Shown here piece by piece: positions 1 to 14,765 of a stretch of 64,000 nt of DNA. The notes under the pieces are model-generated. The model saw nothing but the letters and a program-made list of their open reading frames with translations. It was not told the DNA's origin and made no database searches. Origin of the DNA: Kryptolebias marmoratus (Eukaryota > Chordata > Actinopteri > Cyprinodontiformes > Rivulidae); contig NC_051450.1 in NCBI RefSeq assembly GCF_001649575.2, positions 13,428,115-13,492,114 of the forward strand. Direction: 5' to 3'. Positions within the stretch are counted from its first letter, which is position 1; every line of letters begins with the position of its first letter. A program made the translations under genes and the position numbers.

Positions 1-1889
1 ATTTGAAATATATGAGTTTGTATGTAATGTATGAATATAATATACAAGTTTCACTTTTTAAATGGAATTACTGAAATCAATCTACTTTTTCATGATATTC
101 TAATTTTATGACCAGCACCTGTAGAGTTGGCTTGGGTTTCCCGAGCTATCCTTTAGTTCTGCTGCTATAAACTTACTGCATGAGGACAAACTGACCACAT
201 TTCCTCACTCAGGTACCGTCTCTACTCTCTCTACTCTTCATGTTTGTATTTGTATCTATTTCTATCATTTACATGTTTTTTTCTTTGTTTTTATTCCTAT
301 AGAAACTACACCTGGATCGATCCTTCTGTGTTTGTGTCTCTTTCCTGTCCTGATTGAGGGAGCTGGCCTCCCATCCTCAAAAGGTGACTTCTAATATGTT
401 TATAGATGTCTAGGAAAACCTTTGAGGACAGAACCTACAGTATCTTGGTAGCTGAGGTTCATTTGCTGATGTTGTTGTATTTTCAAGACTTGTCTTTAAT
501 GGTCAGAAGAAAGTTCGTTTTTTCCATTCCCATTGTCCACAGGACTTAATTACCAGATCAAAAGCATTGGCAGCTTCCAAAGACAACAGAGCGTCCCTCC
601 TGCTGTTCCACTATGCCTCACAGCTGAACATGTAAGAGCTAAGTTGATCCACAGCCAGCTTGAACTGGATTGACTACAAAAGTTCATCAGCTGTAGATGG
701 ACATCCACTAATTACTTTCTGAGGCCATTTTTCATGTTTCACTCTCATTAAATACAATTCAAATCAACTTGATAATTATAAAAATCATCACAAGAATCAG
801 TGAAGATTTTTTAAGGATAAATTGTTTCAAAAACACATAATAAAACTTGATCCACTGGAACAGGAAACATCTCAATAACTCGTCATTATCAAGCATGTGT
901 ACTGCATCCTGCAATGTGAGGGACACTATTAGTGGGAAAAGTACAGGTGTTTAATATTTGGTACAAAACACAAGAGAATGTAGCTTATATAATATAACTA
1001 AATACTCCTGACATGAATTAAAATAACAGTGTAAATTTGAGCTTTTACTACGTAGTGTTGGCTGGATCATGAATTAAATACACCCACATAAAAATTCACT
1101 TTCACAGCAAACAAGGCCAAGTCTACTTGGAGGCCTCTATGTGTATAGATGGATAAACATGAGTACGTACGTTACACAAGGCCTGGAATGACCTCACCGC
1201 TCAGAAAAATATGCCCAGAGCCAAAATGTTTATACATGCATCAGCATTCCTATTGATTCTGTCCATTGACAGCTCTCACTTCTCATTAGGTGGCAGGCAT
1301 ACATCAAAAAGCTGCAGGTTTCCCGGGTGGCTGCTGTTGGAGACTCGCAACACGAAGCAGAAATGACTGATGTACAGAAGGGGGCCAGAAAAGCTCTCGC
1401 AGTGTGGGAACTCAAGGCCTGGCTGCAAACAGACCAAGATTATGTCTGAGAAAACATGGGACGATTACGCGCACATTAACCTTTGTGTGTGTGAAACTTC
1501 CAATAAAGAAAGCCATGTGTGCAGGGAGACGCTGACCGATGAGGCCCAACGGATTATGTGGCTGAAGGGAAAATGAGTACAGAGAGCAGTTCTGATGCTG
1601 TGAGACAGGAAGATCACTGAGGAGCTTTGGTGATCCCTCTGTGTAATATCAGGCTCCTGTAGCTCATTCATCTGCCTCCATTTCAACAGTTGTACAGACA
1701 AAAGTGTCTTACTGTGTCTTTAGAGTGTTCTGTTTTACTTAGGGAGCTTATAATTTGTCACGTTTTTACTTCTTGTGATATATTTTGCATATTTAAAGAA
1801 ATAAAATCAGATACTGATACTGATTTGAGTAATCTGGGTCTAATCTACAACTCAAGTTCTGAAAAAGTTGTGAAATATAAGTTTATGAA

Positions 1890-1890
<1 letters not shown>
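1..1890. other. Intergenic DNA, no gene recognised
   Basis: AT-rich sequence with frequent stops in all frames. I see no splice-bounded coding exon, RNA gene or recognisable domain. Short open frames here have no protein-like composition. Confidence 0.6.
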
Positions 1891-1987
<97 letters not shown>

Positions 1988-2014
1988 ATATCTATCTATC
2001 TATCTTGCTTAAGA
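1891..2014. repeat. (TCTA)n tetranucleotide microsatellite
   Basis: About 30 copies of TCTA/TATC with one TATA interruption near 1986-1990. The open frame across it (repeated Ser-Ile-Tyr-Leu) is a by-product of the repeat. A complementary AGAT tract lies at 9989-10149. Confidence 0.97.
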
Positions 2015-3555
2015 AGATAGGAGTTCTGATAATAGTCCTTCTTTTCAGTAAAATCAAACTTTCTTCTGCTCGCTTGCCTCATCACTTCTGCTTGCCATCA
2101 CAACTTCTCCTCCGTTCCCCAACTTCTCCACCACACCGACCCCTTAAATTTCCCCAGCTGTCGCCCGTGTGTCTCTGTGATGTAGAGGACCATCTGCGAG
2201 CGGGCCAGTCTCCTGGTCATCGATTGTAAATGTCTCGCTCTCTCACAGTGCACATTCAGCAGCTTCGCGGATGATCAGCTGTTCCCCTGAGTCATATTTC
2301 AAAGCCGGGGAGTTTCACCAACTCCGCTCCTCAGACTGGACCATTTAAACACCTACAGCACTGCTTTTTGTTATGTAAAAGTATGCAGGAGGTTGTTGTT
2401 TTTATTTTTCAATAAATAAAACAGATCAATAATCTGTGCTTTTCCCCCACATTTTATATACTCTAAACAAGCTGCTAGTGCGTTTTCCTTTAAATGTCTA
2501 GAAAGTAAGACCCTGATCGCATGTGACTCTGATTTACCAGCTGATGTCAACAACTGTAAATTATTTTTATTTTCCATTTGAATATGTGCTGAGGATCTGC
2601 AAACTTTAAATGGACTCCTCAGTTCAGGATGGAGATTTTTCTCTCTGGTGTTGAAAAGAAAAGAAAGAGTGTGAAGGTACATCACGCTTAACTGCATTTT
2701 GCCAGAATTGTTTTCTATTAGCTGTGAATGCTACAGTACTTTTTTTTAAATTTTGATTTAAAAATGGTCCAGACCACCATCACATGGCACGGACAGGGAA
2801 AGAAATAGAGATGTGAAAGAAGAGAGAACCTTCAACTTGATAAAACACCCGAGGATCACTAAAGCTAGAGTTGATGCAGTGTTCAGTCACATTCAAACAA
2901 ACTATAAACTGCATGTAAAGGGTGCATGGGGGCACTTGCTGTGAAGTTTAAACTTAATAATTTAAAAAAAAACACTCAACATGCAACTTATCGTCACACT
3001 TCTTGACCCTGTCTTTCAAAAGAAACAATCACTGAAACCTCCTCTGTGTCACACAAGCCCAGAGTTTCCAATATGGCGGTGGACTCAGCATGTGGCCTTC
3101 ATTTCAAAAAGGCAAAGATCTCCTTTCAACATAAAATACATGGACTGGAAAGAAGCCTGTGAGTGATATTACTGGTGCAAGCTGGTGCTGTGCAGCATCC
3201 TCATCCTCTGCAGAATTCAACCCACAGGGCAAAGGAAAAGTTAGAGACGCTGCTCGTGTTGATACAGTAGGAGGTTCTGCTGGGAAAACCTGCATCCTGT
3301 CGTTCGTGTTGATGTTACTTTAACCCTTCGGTGTGAGCACTCACATCCTCCAGGTGACAGCAGCCCATTCATAGAGCGGGAGTTCTCAAATGTCTTATTA
3401 AACTGAGAATAGCAAATGAAAACAAACAATTTTATAATGTATTCATCTGAAGAATGAACTAAAAAGCAGAAGCTAATGTTAAAATCCATCCAATCTATGT
3501 CATAATCTGTTTAAACTCCTTTGTGAGGAGCTGTAAGGTTCTCAAATCAAGAACA
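2015..3555. other. Intergenic DNA, no gene recognised
   Basis: Single-copy-looking AT-rich sequence. A C-rich stretch at about 2090-2360 has no coding or RNA signature that I can name. Confidence 0.5.
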
Positions 3556-4040
3556 AACAGACCTGTGGGGTTTTGGGTTTTCTGTTTCAGTTATTGTCTT
3601 CATGTTATTGTGTTGAGTCTTTGTTCAGTTATCTTTTGTCTTAGTTTTATTCTTGTGGTTTGTGTCTTGTTTCCTGTCACTATTCACTCTTCCTCAGTCA
3701 CTCACTTGCCTGTCAGCCACGCCCATCTTCACCTGTCCTGATTTTGTAATCATGCCACCTGTTCCCACTTAGCTCGTCATCCTCAGTGTTCAAAACCCGG
3801 TCACTCCTTCCATTCCTCGCTGGTTCATTGTTTGTCGCTTGTCCTGTTTCAGTACTGCCTCTTCCCGGTCCTCGCCATGTTTCTGTTTTCTGCTTTAATT
3901 TGTATTTAGTTCATGTTTATTATTTTGCTGCCACATCAGCTTTTGTTTTTGGTTATCTATTAGTTAAATAAATTACTTTTTATTTTTACCATGAGTCTGC
4001 GCTCTCTGGGTTCGTCTCCGTCATCACGCCTCCTGACGAG
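3555..4040 (+). repeat. Dispersed repeat, family P, copy 1
   Basis: This T/C-rich segment matches the reverse complement of 10595-10990 in several collinear blocks. Shared blocks include the gggttttgggtttt start, a gtgtcttgtttcctgtcact block, cttgcctgtcagccac, cgctggttca and a final ttgctgccacatcagc block. An AATAAA-like stretch near 3966 precedes its 3' end. The two copies are clearly diverged, so insertion is old. The composition and terminal polyadenylation-like signal suggest a retroelement tail or solo LTR, but I cannot assign the family. Confidence 0.65.
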
Positions 4041-7000
4041 ACCAAAGGAGGGAGTTTATGTGTAATATTACCTCATCTACCATGTGTGTTTATTTATAAC
4101 ATTGACCATATGGCTTAAATATCTGCCTTAAATGCACATATCTTTTAAAATGATTATGTTTTTACTCTTTCTGATGCAAAGTTTTAACCTTGTATGCAAG
4201 TCCAATGCATGATGCATGAGAACAAGCCTAAAATAGGGATTAAAACCAACTGACCATGACTAAATCGCAGACAGAGAAAAGAAATATGACTCAAATATTA
4301 TTCTATTAGCTTTGTGTGTGCTCTCAGGCTAGGAACTGTAAGTTCTTATTGGTCATATTAATGTTAGTGAGTGTATTTATGCTATAACTTCCACTTTCAT
4401 ATAGCTTGATGTTATTAGACAAATTTAAAAATCCCAAAAGATGCGCAGCCTGGATTAAAGAATGACCTCAACTTCACCCTTAGAAGCAATGAAAGGAGCT
4501 GTAAAGTCCTATTTGAGATGAGTGCAGTGGTACTGTAATCCTGTGAAGTTTTCACCTTTTCTGATCTGTAACCAAAACACAACTTCACTGTAGACATGCC
4601 GGTTACAAAAAATCAACAACTATAACCTTTTCTTTCCAATATAATTCAAAATGGTCGGACTTTAAACTCTCTGTGGAATAAAATGAACCTACACCTCCCT
4701 TGATGTTACATTCAGTAAACATTTTAAACATTTTTCAGCATTATCAGTTCACAAAGACTTTTTTGTATTTATGTTTTTCTATTAAGTAAAATGTATAATA
4801 AGAGTTTGTAAAATGAAGGTTGAGTTTACAGCTGCTGCTGCTTCTGTTTCTTTTTTAATTTACAGTTTTAAAGGCTGCAAACACATTTCCAAATGCAGCT
4901 GAAAGGTCCTCCATTTGGCAAGTTGCCCAGAAGTTTAAGTATTTGTGAACAAGAGACATGCTGTAAAAAGCTAATTAAATACAGACTATCAACATCTACC
5001 AGATTCCTGCTTTTAACAGCTTTGGACACGTTGCCAAGAACAATACATTGTTTAAAAAAAATGTTACAAAGAGACACTTTTACTGCATCTATTAAAATTC
5101 AAAAACAACACAGTTCTGGCAGCGACACTTCCATTATACTTCTGTCGCCTCAGTGACAAATCAGAGCGGTGACTGCCTTTGACTCAGCTGCTCACACTGA
5201 TACAATCCAAAGGAACAATTTATTCCTCTGACCTCAGAGATGGAAGAACACGGCCAGAGACTTTTTTTTTTATTTTCTTCAGAAGTACAAAGAGGCATTT
5301 CAATGTTCGGAGGAATTCTAATAACTCACAACAACAGAACGATATCCTCAGTTTCCCCCACATATATTCTATGTAGCCGGCGTGGAAAAGCTGCAGGCTA
5401 AAATAACTCCACTCTCATTTGAACCCACACGTTTTTCATCTGTTCATCTGTCGCAAGATGGAGCTCTGATGGAAAGAAATAATTCTGTTTTTTTCCTAAA
5501 TATTTATTTTATTGTCGAACAAATATGTTGGCTTTTACACACTGTTCTCAGTTTTTGCAGAATGTTGCTAGATCTAAAGCGTGTCTCTCACTTGGGTCTA
5601 ATTGTTGGTGATAAGTTGCGAACGACACTCATGACGGAGTTTCCAAAATGCTTTGAAATGTTTGCAAGGGTTTTTAAATTTGACCCTGCCGTCACTACGC
5701 CTCGCTCTAATTTTTAACGTGTTCAAAGAAATTTGCGAGGCAGATCTTGTCTCAAAGCAGTCACAGATCGTCGCGGGTTTTTGAAACCTGTCTCAAACCC
5801 TTCTCAAATTGGTTTCTGTGAGTCCGAAAGTGCAAGAAAGAGACAACTTTGGGAGGGGTTGTTGACCTATGAAACTAAATTACGACTGAATGCAGAATCT
5901 GACACCTGGGAGCATGACAAAACTGCAAAAAAAAAAAGAGAATAAATTGCAAATATATTGAGACAGAATTAAGGCTAAATAACTTACATGATATTTGAAC
6001 AATATGTATGCAAACTCCTGGCAAATGTTAGCCCAAAATATGTGTCGTAGGCACCAAAATGACAACATCTGATGACTTAAATGTTTTTATGTGGATTGTG
6101 GAAGATGGCAGTTTGGTGAGTCTGGTTAAACCCAAATTAGGGAAGGTTTAGGGAGTGTGAGCGAGCAGTGAAGCCACAAAGACATCAGAGGAGTAAACTT
6201 TTCAAACACACATGCTAACAAGCATCCATGTCTGTATCCTCAGAAATCCAGACCGAATTCATGTAAATTTGTGACTCTGTTTGTGCACGTCTTTTAGGTT
6301 CGGCTTCGATCCGAGACTCCTCTCTGACCCCTCTGGGCGACTCAAACATGTTGTGGCATCCATCTGTCCTTGTCATGCCTGTGAGTTCAGCCGAAACTGT
6401 GAAAGATACTCCACCATCCTCCCACGCATTGCCATAAAAGCTGCAAAACACGAGCGCGCTGTTAATGCCATCATCAGCGTTGCACATAAGCGAACGGTGA
6501 GATCGACTGAGGCTCCTGTCAGAACAAGATCAAAACATGTTTGCTCCATGGGGTCTTTGGGTCCAAAAAAAAAATCAATCTGTAGCTGTCATGCTAAGAT
6601 CAAGCTGGTAATCTTTAACACGTGCTACGGTTAATTAGAGCAATAACATTATGATAAAGTTAAATTTACAGTTTTTTGAGGGTAGAGGGGGGTTGTAGTT
6701 GCATGAAAACATTTGTGGCATGAAGAGCTGTTTACTGGTGAACACAGCAACAAACTCCAAAACTAAACTTTTAAATCTGTTCAATCCCTCTCTGTAGATA
6801 TAATCTTTAATTTCTGTCAGAACTGTCACACATTGAGTTTTTTTTTCTTTTGGCTCAGCACATTATAAATGTGTGTGGAACAAGGATTGGATTGTTTCAG
6901 AATAATAATGAGTTATTGATTGCTTCAGTTCAGGTGAGAGGCCAGGTTTTAGCCTGAGAAGAAGAAGCAGATGCTCAGTGATTTGTTAACAACTGCTTTA

Positions 7001-7140
7001 AGTTTAAGTTTAAGTTTGTTTGAGTAGCAAGATGACTCTTTACTGAACTGTTCTGGTGTCTGACTTCGACAGGAACGACTGCAGCACCAGCAGGTTACGG
7101 TGAGTTAAAGTGAAAGTTTAACTTCAACCAAACAATGTTT
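4041..7140. other. Intergenic DNA, no gene recognised
   Basis: No exon with acceptable splice sites and conserved-looking protein was found. The longest open frames (about 110 codons near 5382 and 6281) have low-complexity, non-conserved-looking translations. Confidence 0.5.
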
Positions 7141-7144
7141 ACAG

Positions 7145-7290
7145 GTGGGGTACTTCCTGGACGGGTCACCAGTCCATCCCAGGGCCACCTGGAGACACAT
7201 AAGACAAACAACATGTTAACACTCACATCTGAGTTCATTTTAGAGTCACCAATTAACATGCAGGCTTTTAGGCTGTGGAAGAAAATTGGA
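7145..7290 (+). repeat. Dispersed teleost repeat, family Q, copy 1
   Basis: The segment carries the series 'ctggacgggtcaccagtcca', 'gagacacataagacaaac', 'tagagtcaccaattaacatg' and 'ggctgtggaagaa'. From general knowledge this is a very common degenerate interspersed motif in fish genomes. A reverse-oriented fragment of the same motif is at 13596-13680. The exact family was not determined. Confidence 0.6.
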
Positions 7291-10149
<2,859 letters not shown>

Positions 10150-10429
10150 TACTCTTCACTGTTAATCAAATCTATTTCACGATTTGTAAAGCTTAACATT
10201 AAATTATCCGACTAAACTAAGGGTCAAAACACAGACAGAAAACAGATAAAAACAATTTTTAAAAAATGCAAAATTTAATTTTTTTCTTCAAGCATTTTTT
10301 GCACACACACAATAAATACTTTATATTAAGATTGTTCATGTTTTGGAGCTGCATTATAATACAATCAACACTGAGCTTTTAAATGTATCATCACCCACAG
10401 CCATGAAAGACAGGTGACAATGTAAAAGC

Positions 10430-10545
10430 CTCTGTGCATATGTTTGTCTGCCTGTTAGCAAAATATCCCATGAACCAGTGGAGGAATTCGGCTAACACTC
10501 TCAGAAAGGAATCGTTGAATGTTAATCTACAACTGTGTCAGGGTG
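10430..10545 (+). repeat. Dispersed repeat, family R, copy 1 (5' part)
   Basis: This segment ('tttgtctgcctgttagcaaa', 'atatcccatgaaccagtgga', 'actctcagaaagg', 'aatctacaac') matches the reverse complement of about 36440-36590. A third, partly non-overlapping piece lies at 29560-29880. Together they define one diverged dispersed family with three copies here. Confidence 0.65.
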
Positions 10546-10594
10546 GAAGGACAAGTACCCTGAGCGCACTCATTTTTAAAAATAAAACTAATTC

Positions 10595-10990
10595 TTATTT
10601 ACTAAATAATTAAAACAAAAGGCTGACGTGGTGGCAACAGAACTAAATAACTAAAGCCTACAAAAATCAGAATTGCGAGAGCATGAAGAGGGGAGATGTG
10701 GAAACCCTGACAACACATGGCAGTGAAAGTGAACCAGCGGGGAAGCGGAAAAAGATGACCCAGTTTTAAAGACAGAGGGTAATTGGGAAGTGGACACAGG
10801 TGACAGATTCTAAACGAGGGACAGGGGCAGGTGGGTGTGGCAGGCCGACAAGTAACGAGCAAAGGAAAAGGTGAACAGTGACAGGGAACACAAAGGGCAC
10901 AGGGAACAAGACACCAAAACTAAACACAGGAGCTAAATCGCAGAATTAAAGAAACAATAAACTCAATACAAAAAACCCAAGACCCCCAAA
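10595..10990 (-). repeat. Dispersed repeat, family P, copy 2 (inverted)
   Basis: Reverse complement of the family P segment at 3555-4040, collinear over most of its length but lacking the last ~60 bp. With copy 1 it forms a diverged inverted pair about 6.6 kb apart. The 86-codon minus-strand frame inside it is probably meaningless, because the same frame is not open in copy 1. Confidence 0.65.
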
Positions 10991-12825
10991 TTTCTGACAA
11001 ACTGAGTAACTTTTGGAGTCAGATTCAGGATAGTAAACACAGAAATTACATGAGTCCTTTGTTTAAAACCTTGGCATGTAAGGTGGCGGGTGATAAGAAA
11101 AAATCTTTCAAGAAATGCCTTTTTTTTAATTGAATGACATTTCCTCCTAAATTTATTAAGGATTTTCACGAGAAGCCTCACAAAGTTAGTGGAGATTTTT
11201 CTGTTGTTGAAAGTTCTGCGAGTTATCTGATCAAGCTTATCAAAAATGAGAAATGTTCTCCAGTTAAAGAGAACATTTTCTAGATATAACATTTATTTTA
11301 CCAATGGCCTGTGGTGCTGGACAAAGAAGTGGAGGGGATTTTTCTGAAAAGGAAAACTGGGCTTAATTCGTCAGACTGGACGGGCATTAGAGTTTATAAC
11401 ATAACAGCACAATCCATCATAAAAAGATTCTGCTTTGAGAAAGACTGAACACTTGGACAAAATCTCTGAGTTCAAATTCAAGATAGAAAAAAATAAAAAA
11501 AACCTTTATTGTTTGTCGCCCAATGATGGAAACTGTAAAACCTTATCTGTTGTCATCAAAACAAACCATTCCATTAGCAGATGTGCTAAGCTGCATTAGA
11601 AGTGGTGATATTCAGTTTAACAGTATTACTTTAGATATTGATGTGTGATATAAAGTTTTTCTAAAACTTCTTTTTTGGGGGCCAGAAGCTCCCTGAGGCA
11701 GGTTCCTGGGAGCAGCTGGAGTGATAAAGGAGATGAAGAGTCGTCGTTGATGGAGTCCAACTTTCTCTTTACTGTCTGTCTATAAAAAGTTGGGTTAGAG
11801 GAATGATTATGGTCACACATTTGAGGGAATTTATGGGGTTTTTTTTTTCGCTTTTTACAGCAAGGACATTGTATCAGGATTTAATGTTGAATGCTGGGAT
11901 TTTAAGTCTTTTTAACCTGCCTATATATTGTATATTGTCAGTGTTTCAACTTAAGAAGGTGTGGGCTGTTAGGGGATGTCAGTGCACCTTTCTTTTACAT
12001 AACACTTTGCAAACACAGTTGCACTTAAGTGCCGCACAACAAAAAGTTACCAAAACTAAAAGTGAAAACACAAATGGTAAAGTCAGTTACAAAATACACA
12101 ATAATTAAATCTAAGTTGTCAAGTTTTACTCAAATCAAATGTCGATGGGTGCTTAATAAAGCCTTTAAGATTCTAATCTTTGATCGTTTCATACATGGAG
12201 AGGTAAAATATCCTCTAAAATAAAAGCAATATTTGCAAAAGGTGTGATCACCTCAACATTTGGGTTTGAATTGTGGAGAATTTCAGAGCATGTGGTTATT
12301 TAACCTCAGGGCTCAAGATGAAGTTTGAGGTCATAAAAGATTGTGTCCATAAGTTAGGAACAACATTTTAAAAAAGCAAAGATTAAAAATAAAAATAAAC
12401 CTTGTAACAGACAAGAACACAAAGGAACAAGGACTGGTGTTATATTCTCATGTTTTCTTTTTCCTGATAAAAGATGATCAACAGCATTTTACCAGCTGCA
12501 GGAGACGGCTGATCTACAGACGTAGTTTCATCTATTTATGCAAAATAGGATTAGGTTTTTCAAAATCTTTGACTAAGAGTCATAGCTAAAAAACTGTTCA
12601 TATTTACACCAAGGGTTTCAAGAGAAGATTGAATATATGAAGTCAAACAAAATCGTATCATCCAATGACTTTTGTTTTGTTTTCATTAAAGACATTTAAA
12701 TGTATCCATTGGCTAATGTCATTCAGACAGTCCAAAGGATTCAAAGAAATGCTAGCTTTTATTTTCATATGCATTTAGATTTGAATATCATCTGCAAGGA
12801 CTTGGAAAGGGATATGCTGCTGTAT
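10991..12825. other. Intergenic DNA, no gene recognised
   Basis: AT-rich sequence. Open frames of up to about 110 codons (10963-11292 minus, 11803-12108 plus) lack any recognisable motif and are not flanked by good splice sites. Confidence 0.5.
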
Positions 12826-12829
12826 GTTC

Positions 12830-13330
12830 AAAAACAACACGTATAATGAAAACCGAACAGGACCTATGATCCAACCTTGAGGAACTCCACATTTAAGTGG
12901 TGCTAAATCTGAATACTTATCTATGTGATAGCTCCTGTCAGTCAAATATAACCTAAATCAGTAGTTCCAAACATTTTAGTACACAATAAGAGTGACAAAT
13001 TCTTGTCATCTAATTTAGGGTAAATATACAAACTTTGCTAAAAAAATGTATAAACTTTATAAACAAATGCATGATGACATTAGAAACAGTCCTAACAATA
13101 CCTATCAGTACAGTGTGTCCATTTCCTGTATCAATAAATTAAATTATATTTGTTGCCTAAATGACGTCACGGACACCCAGTTGGTGTTTTGTGACTCATA
13201 TTTGGGAACCAACCCCAACTTTGGGAATCAGTGATTTAAACCACTGAAGAATAATTCTGTTAATTTCCTGGTCATATGAGGAATCTGTGGTACATCGTGT
13301 CAAAAGCAGAATGCAGGTTTGGAGGGTTTT
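12830..13330 (+). repeat. Old repeat relic split by a younger insertion
   Basis: The flanks 'cctatgatccaaccttgagg' to 'aacctaaat' and 'aaccactgaagaataattct' to 'tgtcaaaagcagaatgcagg' read as one continuous element once 12959-13233 is removed. The motif order (…give-way Pro-Gly-Thr-Pro-like block, then a 'cactg' block, then 'gtcaaaagc') resembles a degenerate element frequent in fish genomes. That resemblance is from memory and the family is not named. Confidence 0.45.
12959..13233. mobile_element. hAT-like MITE (about 275 bp), nested
   Basis: The ends form imperfect terminal inverted repeats. The left end starts CAGTAGTTCCAAAC, and the right end read on the minus strand starts CACTGATTCCCAAAG. 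This is the CA(G/C)TG-GTTCCCAAA type typical of hAT/Charlie-like elements. The flanking octamers acctaaat and atttaaac are compatible with a decayed 8-bp target duplication of roughly acctaaac. There is no transposase frame inside, so it would be non-autonomous. Confidence 0.5.
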
Positions 13331-13595
13331 TTTCTCAAAACAGGAATAAAAGAGGCTAAACACCAAAACAAAAAAAAGAGAAAAAAAAGTCCTTCATAGG
13401 ATACAGAGGTTATGGTGTATTTATTGTAGATCATTATGTATTTTAGAAATTCGAAAATTGTCTTTGACAGCTACCTGCTGGCAAATAGGCAACCATTTTA
13501 ACTAGAGGTACACTGTGTGCAGTTCTGTTTGTGTTTTTACTGTCTCTTCAGAGCAAGAATGTCCTCATTTCAAATCTCATCTGGGGCTTTTCTAA

Positions 13596-13680
13596 GTGAA
13601 GGATGAATGTTCTCCCTGTGCCAGCACGGGTGCTCCAGCGTCCTCCCACAGTTCAAAAACATTAAGTTGCTCTAAGCAGG
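13596..13680 (-). repeat. Dispersed teleost repeat, family Q, copy 2 fragment
   Basis: 'gttctccctgtgccagcac', 'ggtgctccagcgtcctccca' and 'cagttcaaaaacatt' correspond to the opposite-strand end of the family Q motif seen at 7145-7290. Only about 85 bp survives. Confidence 0.45.
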
Positions 13681-14269
13681 AGTGCGCATTGGTATTTTTT
13701 TATGTTTTCATCTTCTTTACAGAAAAAACGAGACAAAACTATACTTGTGAGGTGCAGAACTGTGACTTCCTAAAAAGACTTGGACAAAATAGAATAAAAT
13801 CTGCAGGGAGTACGGCATCCACAGAGGAGAGTCCTGAAATGTTTTGGGTCTTTTTTTTTTGTTTTAAAGGAACTCAGATGGTGAAAATATGGGTTATGCG
13901 TCTCCCTGGTTGGGTGCTTGGACCTCAGTCATAAATCATGTCCCTTTTTTGTCCCTGAATTGTTTTCTGTCCAGTAAAGCAGAATGTGCAGCGCTGGGTC
14001 CAGTAAAAAGCGGTTACGACCCTCCTATCAGCGCGCGCACACACACCCAGGGGCTGAAAGCATCCAGATTCATGTCTCTGCCCCCCCTCCCCCCACTTCA
14101 TCTCACTATTTACAGTCAATCCCGAAAATATGTTTGGAGAACTGCTGAATCATCAGTGGAGAAAATTATTTAACTGCAATGCAAATGCAATTTTTTATTT
14201 CTTCTTGTTTTAATAATGCCGCACAGCTCTGCCATCTCATATTTTGTGAAAAGGTGTGTGTGTTGGGAA

Positions 14270-14515
14270 GGTCTAGCCTGACTGCGCGCAACTCGCGCAC
14301 CCAACCCCCACCCNNNNNNNNNNNCCATCAGCGCGCGTGCACGAGTGTCCGCAAAGCCGCCGCTTCTCCTCTCCGAGCGCGCAGCAGAGCCGTGGCCAAA
14401 CTTTGACGCGCTGAAACCTTGCGACCGAGGCACCAAAACAATTAGACCTAGAGGGGGGGAAATATATATTTATTTTTCATAGTCCTGGTTTTCGCGCTAA
14501 CTCTGGGTGGAAAAG
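14270..14515 (+). promoter_or_regulatory. oprk1: Probable oprk1 promoter / 5'UTR exon
   Basis: This is the only GC- and CpG-rich block near the receptor (14275-14420, repeated GCGCGC), and it lies about 350 bp before the start codon. It ends in a splice-donor-like AAAAG|GTGAGT at 14515/14516. A matching acceptor (tttatttgtcag) ends at 14742, 23 bp before the ATG. A non-coding first exon spliced to the coding exon is therefore likely. An 11-base gap interrupts the block. This is inference from composition and splice signals. Confidence 0.45.
14314..14324. other. Assembly gap (11 N)
   Basis: Eleven unknown bases sit inside the GC-rich block upstream of oprk1. Confidence 1.
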
Positions 14516-14765
14516 GTGAGTAACCAGCTGGATTACATGTATGTGCTTGCAGTTTTTTCCCCCCTCCTGTGTGCTTATTCCAATATTTTCTCCTAAAGCC
14601 AGATTGGGGTAAAATGTTTTGCATTATCTTTTTCCATGCGTGCTCTTATTTTAAATATAGAAAGTCTGAAGTCTTGGAGCTACTTTACGCGTTTTGTGGC
14701 ACAGTTTGCGCCTTATCCATTTGGTCTTTTTTTATTTGTCAGCCTAAACAGAAACAAGTGTCGAC

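Noticed and set aside
1690..2229. 179-codon open frame with Ser-Ile-Tyr-Leu repeats
   Set aside because: It is the translation of the TCTA microsatellite with random flanks. No splice or domain support.
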